Shown here: in pieces, positions 1-5,732 of the stretch
Layout: each line of letters begins with the position of its first letter
Numbering within the stretch: the stretch's first letter is position 1
Source: Planctomycetaceae bacterium
GTDB lineage: Bacteria > Planctomycetota > Planctomycetia > Pirellulales > Pirellulaceae
Length of the DNA stretch: 14,203 nucleotides
Assembly: GCA_002685655.1 (NCBI GenBank)
Contig: NYXM01000108.1
Location: 1 to 14,203 of the forward strand
Reading direction: 5' to 3'
Notes under the pieces: model-generated
The model's database searches: none
Seen by the model: the letters and a program-made list of their open reading frames with translations, nothing else
What the model was told of the DNA's origin: nothing
Program-made: the position numbers and the translations under genes

Positions 1-98
1 TGTCCGATCTTTTATTGTCGTCTTTCGCTCCGCGAAAGCACGCTCCTTTCGCGGAGCGAAAGGCGACTATCGGACAGTAATTCCTCGAACGATCCTTA
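1..98. repeat. 98-base palindromic repeat, copy 1 (may continue left of the window)
   Basis: This stretch matches 11978-12075 with three differences and no gap (positions 4, 9 and 43 are C here and T there). Its core is a perfect 17-base inverted repeat, CTTTCGCTCCGCGAAAG (22-38) and CTTTCGCGGAGCGAAAG (46-62), around a 7-base loop. Outer arms also pair: GTCG 17-20 with CGAC 64-67, and TGTCCGAT 1-8 with ATCGGACA 69-76. Each 17-base arm is itself a 7+3+7 hairpin, so the element can fold as one long or two short stems. Bases 77-98 are an unpaired conserved tail. No open frame of its own is convincing. It resembles REP- or MITE-like dispersed elements, but its mobility and family are not known to me. 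Confidence 0.9.
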
Positions 99-469
99 GA
101 ATCGATGCGGTCACCGGAGGTTCGGTTACATGGCGCATATCAGAACTCCATTTCAAACATAGCTTACTGACTACGCTTCGTCGTAAGATCGCCCCATATT
201 TCGGGGACAACAACCATAACGGCATTCTGGGCCACGACGAATTTGCATAGAAAGCGGTTTGTAGATCCAAAGGAACTATCGCAGCGTTTCTTGCAGTCAT
301 TTCGCAGCTACTTGCTCGCCGTCCATCATCGGCAACTGGCGCTTGCGTCCGGCAAGCGGCACGTTTACTGTATCTGTATTGGGGGTCGAGCCTTCCGCCA
401 TGCCAACTCGATCACCAATGGTGTTTCCCCAATAGCATTTGTCCTGACACATTGCTAACGACCGATCTG
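99..469. other. No supported gene; possible remnant ending at 250
   Basis: No frame here has both a convincing start and a recognisable product. One plus-strand frame is open from the window edge to a TAG at 248-250, and its last residues read DNNHNGILGHDEFA. That fits the 12-residue EF-hand loop spacing (D-x-N-x-N-G-x-L-x-x-x-E). The frame runs through the palindromic repeat and has no plausible start in view, so if real it is the 3' end of a broken or incoming gene. Short frames on both strands overlap it and look like chance. The leader and promoter of the gene starting at 470 must lie in this stretch, but I see no clear promoter boxes. Confidence 0.3.
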
Positions 470-1459
470 ATGAAAACTTGGCTTTGCCGAATCTGCGCCT
501 TGCTTGTTGCCTTCAGCAGCACGGATACGTTCGGACAGTCGGATCATTCAAAGGTGCAGGCAGAGTCAATCCAGCGCGCCTTGTCTTTTTTGAGCCGCGA
601 AGTTCCTCAGTGGTCTATCGAAAACAACTGTTACTCATGTCACAACAACGGCGATGCCGCACGGGCTTTGTATACGGCTGCCCGGCTGGGCTTTCGAGTC
701 GACCGCGGAGCTCTGGCCGATACGACAGATTGGCTCACTCGACCTGATCGATGGAGGCACAATCGCGACGATGGCGAACTTGGCGGTAAGAAACTGGCTG
801 CGATCCAGTTCAGCTTTGCTCTGCTCGACATGATGGAAACGGACGCAGTCGACGAAAAGGCCCCGTTGCTGCAAGCCGCCAAGACTGTCGCCGAATATCA
901 ACACGCTGACGGATCGTGGCGGATCGTTGCAGACGGAACGGTTGGCTCGCCTATCACGTATGGAACATTTCTGGCAACGGCCATTTCGTTGCGAGTCTTA
1001 ACATCAGCCGATCGGAAGCGATTCAAGCCGCATATCGAGAAGGCCGACAGCTGGCTGCGCACCCACCGGCCAAAAACGGTTCTCGACGCCGCGGCAACGT
1101 TGATCGGTTTGGGGACGAGCAAGGATCACGCCGCGGTCAGGCAGCGGCGGCTGTGTGTGGGTCTGATACAGGAAGCACAAGACAGATCCGGCGGCTGGGG
1201 GCCGTTCGTTATTTCCGCGCCTGAGCCGTTTGATACCGCCGTTGTGTTGTTGGGGTTGTCTCAACTCGGCGACGATGCCAAACGGCGGCAGATGATCCAA
1301 AGAGGACACCGCTATTTGATGGAAGGCCAGTTCGACGATGGATCTTGGCCGGAAACCACTCGACCTGCCAACGCGGAGAGCTACGCTCAACGGATAGCGA
1401 CTACCGGCTGGGCCACGTTGGCATTGCTCGCGACCATGACACAGGAGTCGCACCAATAA
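470..1459 (+). CDS. Secreted squalene-cyclase-like (alpha/alpha toroid) repeat protein with one c-type haem motif
   Basis: A 329-residue product from ATG 470. The frame extends to a TTG at 452, but ATG 470 places a signal peptide at the start (hydrophobic residues 8-16, probable cleavage near 22). There is no clear Shine-Dalgarno sequence. A CYSCH motif at residues 54-58 suggests covalent haem c after export. The rest carries QW-type repeats of the prenyltransferase/squalene oxidase fold: QHADGSW (144-150), QDRSGGW (237-243) and QFDDGSW (287-293). PFDTAVVLLGL at 253-263 sits where squalene-hopene cyclases have DxDDTA, but the leading acidic residues are missing. The protein is also about half of cyclase length, so cyclase activity is unlikely. 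Role unknown; a periplasmic redox or scaffold protein is an inference. It is convergent with the next gene. Confidence 0.75.
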   Translation: MKTWLCRICALLVAFSSTDTFGQSDHSKVQAESIQRALSFLSREVPQWSIENNCYSCHNNGDAARALYTAARLGFRVDRGALADTTDWLTRPDRWRHNRDDGELGGKKLAAIQFSFALLDMMETDAVDEKAPLLQAAKTVAEYQHADGSWRIVADGTVGSPITYGTFLATAISLRVLTSADRKRFKPHIEKADSWLRTHRPKTVLDAAATLIGLGTSKDHAAVRQRRLCVGLIQEAQDRSGGWGPFVISAPEPFDTAVVLLGLSQLGDDAKRRQMIQRGHRYLMEGQFDDGSWPETTRPANAESYAQRIATTGWATLALLATMTQESHQ

Positions 1460-1467
1460 ATGCGAAA

Positions 1468-1500
1468 ACCGGCTTCTCGATGAACTATCGAGAAGCCGGT
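1468..1500. terminator. Strong hairpin between convergent genes, probable (bidirectional) terminator
   Basis: A perfect 14-base stem (1468-1481 with 1487-1500) encloses a 5-base loop, GAACT. On the minus strand the stem runs into TTTTCGC, which fits a rho-independent terminator for the gene ending at 1530. On the plus strand it starts 9 bases after the stop of the gene ending at 1459 but has no T-tract, so plus-strand termination is less certain. Confidence 0.75.
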
Positions 1501-1529
1501 CCGTTGTGCGATCTGCCGCGATGATCCTG

Positions 1530-2648
1530 TCACGGAAGGGCGACCGTTCTTAAGTCTTGCGAACCACTGTCGGTCTGCACGAGGATTACAGCATTTTGAT
1601 CGTTCAGACGATCCAGTTGCACGACGCCCTTAAGCTCTTCGATCGTTTCGAAGGACTGGCCGGCCGTGCCGCCGCCCCCAATCCTTTTCGTAATCCCTTC
1701 TTGTCGCTCGATCTTCTCCGTGCTGATCTTCATCACGCCTCGGCTGCTGTTGGCCGTGAGCAAGAAATTCTTGCCACCCTTCTTGTAAACGATCATGTCC
1801 AGCGGCCGGTTGCGGTTTCCTAATTCAGCCACCGTGGTTCCACGCGTTTTCTTGCCGGCGGACAAGCTCGCGAGGGGAAACTTGACGAGCGGCGTACAGG
1901 TGAATCCCGCCAGTAGATTCGGCTCACCGCCGATGTTGAATGGCACAAACGTGCGGACGACCGCGTCATCTTCGTAGCGACCATGTGCCCCGTGATAGAT
2001 TTCGATGTTTATTCCTGGATCCGCCGCGATAAATGGAAACGGAATCTCGCGCACATTCGAAGGAGATGCTTCATTGGTGAGGCCGGAAAGGAGAACCTTG
2101 CCCTCGGCAAATGCCAGATCGGTGATCGACTCGTCACGGCGATTCCGACGACGACGTCCCTCTCCAGTCACTTTGTCCTCAACCGGATTGGGTAGGGTTA
2201 CACTGGAGAAGCCGACTTTCTTGAGTGATACCTCGCTCAGCTTCCCCGTCGCATCGATCCGCAACAAGGCCGGCGCTTCAGCCGGCCCTTGCTTCTTTGA
2301 CAAGGACAGGTAGAGATTTCCGCTCAGTGGATTAACGGCCATGTCTTTGATCTGGATGTCTTGCGGGCTCGCGCCGAGCAGATCGGCGACCTTTCCGTTG
2401 AGATCATCGATGTTCAGTTGCACTTTCGCCGGCGCCCCGGAGGTGTCGCCCGTAGCAATCGCGAAAACGGCTGCCGCTTTCGTGTCACCGACCAGCAGAA
2501 TTCCATCCGGGCCGAATGCCAATGGACCGACCGATTTCAAGTTCGGTGTGCCTACTTTTAAGCCCCAGATATCAGCCGCCTTGGCAACCCCGACACTCAA
2601 CAACAAACCTACGACGACCGTACATGCTACAGCACCTGTTTTTCGCAT
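1530..2648 (-). CDS. Secreted propeller-like protein of unknown function
   Basis: A 372-residue product. I chose the ATG at 2648 because AAGGAG lies 6 bases upstream and the residues that follow form a clean signal peptide (hydrophobic 10-20, cleavage after AKA at 22-24). The frame itself runs up to 2783. Repeated strand-turn units such as GPLAFGPDGILLVGD (41-55), NPLSGNLYLSL (106-116) and RPLDMIVYKKGGKNFLLTAN (281-300) suggest a beta-propeller of the NHL or SMP-30 kind. I see no catalytic site. An arginine-rich patch, RRRRNRR (165-171), lies in what looks like a surface loop. A weak -10-like TTATCT is at 2683-2678 on the minus strand, 30 bases before the start. The gene is downstream of the GH5 gene, but a terminator separates them, so it is probably transcribed alone. 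The family is not one I can name. Confidence 0.8.
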   Translation of the reverse strand: MRKTGAVACTVVVGLLLSVGVAKAADIWGLKVGTPNLKSVGPLAFGPDGILLVGDTKAAAVFAIATGDTSGAPAKVQLNIDDLNGKVADLLGASPQDIQIKDMAVNPLSGNLYLSLSKKQGPAEAPALLRIDATGKLSEVSLKKVGFSSVTLPNPVEDKVTGEGRRRRNRRDESITDLAFAEGKVLLSGLTNEASPSNVREIPFPFIAADPGINIEIYHGAHGRYEDDAVVRTFVPFNIGGEPNLLAGFTCTPLVKFPLASLSAGKKTRGTTVAELGNRNRPLDMIVYKKGGKNFLLTANSSRGVMKISTEKIERQEGITKRIGGGGTAGQSFETIEELKGVVQLDRLNDQNAVILVQTDSGSQDLRTVALP

Positions 2649-2654
2649 CACTTG

Positions 2655-2660
2655 CTCCTT
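2655..2660 (-). promoter_or_regulatory. Ribosome binding site AAGGAG
   Basis: AAGGAG on the minus strand, 6 bases before the ATG at 2648. It decides the start of the propeller-like gene against the longer in-frame extension. Confidence 0.8.
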
Positions 2661-2742
2661 CTGATCTTGAGTCACACAGATAAGTGAATTTAGACAACGC
2701 AGGAAACGCGCCGCTCCGATCGGATCTGGAAGATGTGGTCCG

Positions 2743-2770
2743 CGCTTGCCCTGATTGTATTTGGCAAGCG
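2743..2770 (-). other. Hairpin in the leader of the propeller-like gene
   Basis: CGCTTGCC (2743-2750) pairs perfectly with GGCAAGCG (2763-2770) around a 12-base loop. It lies about 95 bases upstream of the ATG at 2648 and has no T-tract, so it does not look like a terminator. It could be a leader structure, or nothing. Confidence 0.35.
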
Positions 2771-2857
2771 TCACCGGAATCAAGCTATGGCATCAAGAAA
2801 ACAGAAGCAGCACCGACCTTGGTGATCACCGAAACCCAACACGGCAGTGCCGCAGCC

Positions 2858-2891
2858 AAAAAGGGAACGTGCCCGTATTTGATACGCTCCC
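2858..2891 (-). terminator. Rho-independent terminator of the GH5 gene
   Basis: Read on the minus strand, GGGAGCGT (2891-2884) pairs with ACGTTCCC (2870-2863), eight pairs including one G-T wobble, around a 13-base loop. TTTTT (2862-2858) follows directly. It begins 8 bases after the stop of the GH5 gene, which ends at 2900. Confidence 0.65.
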
Positions 2892-2899
2892 GTACTCGT

Positions 2900-4273
2900 T
2901 CAGTTGCCCGGTGCGAATCTCGGATTGGGTGATTTTAGGGTGCGGGAGACTATGCGAACCAGTTTCTCGAAATCCTGGACCGCTTGCTCTTCTCTTCCCA
3001 GTCGAAAATGGTGGGGAATACTCAACGCAAGTTCAAAGACCTCTTGCGCCTCAGGATCTGGTCGGCCCAGGTAACGACCCAGCAGGGCAAGTGTGGGGAT
3101 CGCCGCGGTGATGTTCGCCTTTGTCCGTGGTGCAGCTGCCGCCTTGTCGACGAACGGCCTCCACTGGCCAGGCTGCGAAAGGAAAACACGCAGGGGTGTT
3201 GCATCGCGTGGTTGCTTCAGCGGAATGCCGCCCTTTGTCCGTTGTCGGAAATCGTGGATGACTGGCGGCTCGTCTGTCGCCGAATCGTATTTCTCGTGCA
3301 ACAAACGGGCGACTGGCCCCAGCTGGCGCACCGTGCCATCCGGATAGATCAATCCCGCCATATCCTTGAACATGACCTTCGAAATCATCAGTTCCCAGAA
3401 ATAGAACCCCAGCTCGTTTCGTTCGATCACGTCCAATGCCATTTCGTATTTCTGTCCCGCACCTGGGTTGCCGAACTCGGTTACGATTACCGGTTTTCCG
3501 AACTTCCGACCGTAATTCCAGGCGAGGTCGACGTCTTGCTGAAGCCAGTCTTCATAACGCGCATAAGAATGGATCGATAGGACGTCGACCAGGTCGGCGG
3601 TCTTGGGAATATACTCCACAACCGCATGGCCGACGGTGATCGTGTGGTTGGGGTCCTTCGTTTTCACAATCCGGCAGAAGTGGCGACAGAATTTCCAGAT
3701 CCGATTTCTCTCTTGCCGAGTCACATGCTCGAAATCGGCCATCGGTTCGTTCATGATGTCCCACATGAGAACCTGTGGATTTTCCGCGAATGTCGTGACT
3801 ACATCGTTGACATACGCCTCGAGCCGTGACCAGTCGTCCGATGCAATTCGACTGAATCCCGGATTGTTGACCCACATTTCGGAATTCGCATCTTGGACCA
3901 TAGGTTCCTTGCCAAAGCACGAATCAAACAGTACGAACATGGGGCGAATTTCGTGCCTACCGGCGATTGCGACGAATTGCTCGAGGTGCTGTAGAAACTT
4001 GGCGGGGTCCTTTTCGTAGGCCACATACTGTAAAAAAACACGGACGGAGTTGAGTCGCAGGCGCTTTGCAAATGCCAGTTCGCGGTCTACCGCCTCGACT
4101 TGAAAGTCGGTCCAGGTTCCGATGCTAGTGCTGGCATAGCTCGGCACGTAGTTGGCGCCGCGTATCGCCGCATAATCCACGGCGAACGAGTCGGAAGCTC
4201 TGACGCAGACCTGACCGGGTACTGCGCAGCAGATGTAGAAGACGCACCACGCAATTGCGATTCGATATCTCAT
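2900..4273 (-). CDS. Secreted glycoside hydrolase of the GH5 (cellulase/mannanase) type
   Basis: A 457-residue product. The start at 4273 has GGAGG 6 bases upstream and begins a Sec signal peptide (MRYRIAIAWCVFYICC..., cleavage near 26). The frame is open as far as 4570, but that extension lies in non-coding-looking sequence. The TIM-barrel signatures of GH5 are in order: RGANYVPSY (38-46), NSVRVFLQY (75-83), WDIMNEP (171-177, acid/base Glu176), SIHSYARY (233-240) and VIVTEFG (262-268, nucleophile Glu266). Both catalytic acids are present, so it should hydrolyse or transfer a beta-glycan in the periplasm or outside the cell. The substrate cannot be read from sequence. Residues from about 330 to 457 form a helix-rich tail beyond the barrel that I do not recognise. 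It has its own terminator and is divergent from the aldo/keto reductase gene. Confidence 0.85.
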   Translation of the reverse strand: MRYRIAIAWCVFYICCAVPGQVCVRASDSFAVDYAAIRGANYVPSYASTSIGTWTDFQVEAVDRELAFAKRLRLNSVRVFLQYVAYEKDPAKFLQHLEQFVAIAGRHEIRPMFVLFDSCFGKEPMVQDANSEMWVNNPGFSRIASDDWSRLEAYVNDVVTTFAENPQVLMWDIMNEPMADFEHVTRQERNRIWKFCRHFCRIVKTKDPNHTITVGHAVVEYIPKTADLVDVLSIHSYARYEDWLQQDVDLAWNYGRKFGKPVIVTEFGNPGAGQKYEMALDVIERNELGFYFWELMISKVMFKDMAGLIYPDGTVRQLGPVARLLHEKYDSATDEPPVIHDFRQRTKGGIPLKQPRDATPLRVFLSQPGQWRPFVDKAAAAPRTKANITAAIPTLALLGRYLGRPDPEAQEVFELALSIPHHFRLGREEQAVQDFEKLVRIVSRTLKSPNPRFAPGN

Positions 4274-4279
4274 GCCGGG

Positions 4280-4284
4280 CCTCC
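4280..4284 (-). promoter_or_regulatory. Ribosome binding site GGAGG
   Basis: GGAGG on the minus strand, 6 bases before the ATG at 4273. It supports the start of the GH5 gene at its signal peptide. Confidence 0.8.
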
Positions 4285-4661
4285 GCTCACTGCAGCTGCA
4301 AAATTCTCTGCTCGCCATGATTGCGTGCTCTCCGCGAATTTGATCAAAGATCAACTGTAGCCTACCATAACTGCACTTCCACTGTTCTCTCCCCGTAGGT
4401 GGACCGTTCGGGAGAAAGTCTGTGCGTCCGTCATGCACAATAACTTGAACTCTCTGACGACCAGTGCTATTCCAGTTTTGATTTTGGGGTTGAAGGAGAA
4501 TGGTCTCCTGGCGAGATAGTCTTTGATCGCTGCGATCAAAACGTTTGGTTCGCGGAGCGAACCACGACAATCAGGCTCGGCAAGCCTAATTCTTAGTCTT
4601 GACAAAGTACCAGGTTGGAGATGAAGCTGGACGGGCGAGATGCCGGGTGGCATCGGTGAAA
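4285..4661. promoter_or_regulatory. Divergent intergenic region with operator-like palindromes
   Basis: This region separates the start of the GH5 gene (-) from that of the aldo/keto reductase gene (+) and must hold both promoters. It contains a 10-base palindrome TTTGATCAAA at 4339-4348 and the three tandem hairpins at 4522-4587, listed separately. The first hairpin shares the TTTGATC and GATCAAA ends. A perfect -35 TTGACA lies at 4599-4604, but the hexamer 17 bases further on (TGAAGC, 4622-4627) is a poor -10. Binding by a regulator is an inference from symmetry only. Confidence 0.4.
4522..4587. repeat. Three tandem hairpins; the middle one is related to the 98-base repeat
   Basis: In order: TTTGATCGCTGCGATCAAA (4522-4540, 9-base arms), TGGTTCGCGGAGCGAACCA (4546-4564, 8-base arms, GGA loop) and AGGCT/AGCCT (4573-4577 with 4583-4587, 5-base loop). 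The middle hairpin shares TTCGCGGAGCGAA and the GGA loop with the right arm of the repeats at 1-98 and 11978-12075. It differs at the stem base, where pairs are kept by changes on both sides (CTTTCGC/GCGAAAG there, GGTTCGC/GCGAACC here). Confidence 0.75.
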
Positions 4662-4667
4662 GAGGAG
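4662..4667 (+). promoter_or_regulatory. Ribosome binding site GAGGAG
   Basis: GAGGAG lies 11 bases before the ATG at 4679, a slightly long spacing. It favours that start over the in-frame ATG at 4640, which lacks a comparable site. Confidence 0.5.
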
Positions 4668-4678
4668 CACCAGCACTC

Positions 4679-5728
4679 ATGGCAAAAGACAACCAAGACG
4701 TAACGAGGCGAAAGTTTCTCACTGAATCCAGTGAGATCGGCCTGGGCTCCGTACTGACAGCCTCACTCGGGGCTGCGCAACAGACCAGGGGAGATGAGCG
4801 GACCGGGCGACCGACGCCACAACCGTCGGCAGGCAATTCCAAGAAACAGATGCCCATGCGAAAGCTGGGTGGTACTGGAGTGGAGGTGTCGATTCTCGGC
4901 GTTGGTGGTGGCGGTCGCGGACGGAACCCCCAGATCCGCGGCACGAGCGAGAGGCCCGAGATTCGCGAAAAAGCGGAGCAGATCCTGCACCGAGCGCTCG
5001 ATCTTGGAATCAACTACATCGACACGTGTGCCGGATACGGCGCCAGCGAGTCAATCATCGGCGACGTTGTGGCAGCGCGGCGAAAGGAGATGTTTCTGGC
5101 CACAAAGTGTGACAAATGTCATGTTTCAGGCGATCAGTTACGCCGCGAACTGGAACAGAGCCTCAAGCGACTGCAGACGGAGCAGATCGACCTGTGGCAG
5201 ATCCATAACATCGCCACCCTCCAGCAGGTCGAGACAATCTTTAAGAAGGATCGTGCCATCGAGGTATTTCAAAAGGCGAAGGAACAAGGAGCCGTCCGCT
5301 TTATCGGTATCACCGTCCATACGAGCCGCAAAGTGATTGAGGAAGTGCTCAGCCGATGCAAGGATTCGGGAATCGAGATGGATACTCTGCTCATGACTTT
5401 CAACGTGGCCGACCAAGCCAGTGGCGGACATGGCAAACAGATCTTGAACGGCCATCGCTCGATTGGAAAGATCGCGATGAAAGTATTTGCCAGCGACGGA
5501 GCCGCCATCATTCATCAACAGAAGTTCAGCGCCGAGACGGCATTGCGATATGTATTGAGTCATGGGTTTGCAACCGCGATTGTTGGAACCCATACACTCG
5601 AAGAGCTTGAGGAGAACGTTCGTATTGTCCGCGATTTTCAAGTGTGCAGCAAAGAGGAACTCGGCGAGATAGAACAACAGGTTGTTAGAACGAATGGCAG
5701 ACCACTGTGGACTCTAACGAGGCGGTGA
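4679..5728 (+). CDS. Tat-exported aldo/keto reductase
   Basis: A 349-residue NAD(P)H-dependent oxidoreductase of the aldo/keto reductase superfamily. I chose ATG 4679 because it places a twin-arginine signal (TRRKFLT, residues 9-15, then hydrophobic 20-33) at the N-terminus, suggesting folded export with its cofactor bound; ATG 4640 would add 13 residues in front. The catalytic tetrad is visible: Asp115 in NYIDTCAGYG, Tyr120, Lys143 in FLATKCDK and His176 in LWQIHN. The barrel spans about 57-330. RKLGGTGVEVSILGVGGGGR (61-80) is the usual first strand and turn, and AIVGTHTLEELEENV (300-314) is the late cofactor-side segment. A CDKCH string (144-148) next to the catalytic lysine mimics a haem motif but is probably not one. 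The physiological substrate is unknown. The gene ends 4 bases from the convergent haem-protein gene. Confidence 0.85.
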   Translation: MAKDNQDVTRRKFLTESSEIGLGSVLTASLGAAQQTRGDERTGRPTPQPSAGNSKKQMPMRKLGGTGVEVSILGVGGGGRGRNPQIRGTSERPEIREKAEQILHRALDLGINYIDTCAGYGASESIIGDVVAARRKEMFLATKCDKCHVSGDQLRRELEQSLKRLQTEQIDLWQIHNIATLQQVETIFKKDRAIEVFQKAKEQGAVRFIGITVHTSRKVIEEVLSRCKDSGIEMDTLLMTFNVADQASGGHGKQILNGHRSIGKIAMKVFASDGAAIIHQQKFSAETALRYVLSHGFATAIVGTHTLEELEENVRIVRDFQVCSKEELGEIEQQVVRTNGRPLWTLTRR

Positions 5729-5732
5729 AGTC

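Noticed and set aside
243..458. A 71-residue frame starting with TTG upstream of the first gene
   Set aside because: It has no ribosome binding site, no recognisable motif, and overlaps the possible remnant frame; probably chance.
4274..4570. N-terminal extension of the GH5 frame
   Set aside because: It would place about 99 residues before a clear signal peptide and read through the tandem hairpins; the start at 4273 has a good ribosome binding site.
5111..5125. Haem c binding by the aldo/keto reductase
   Set aside because: CDKCH occurs inside the barrel of a Tat-exported protein; haem c attachment normally needs Sec export, so it is treated as chance or another metal site.
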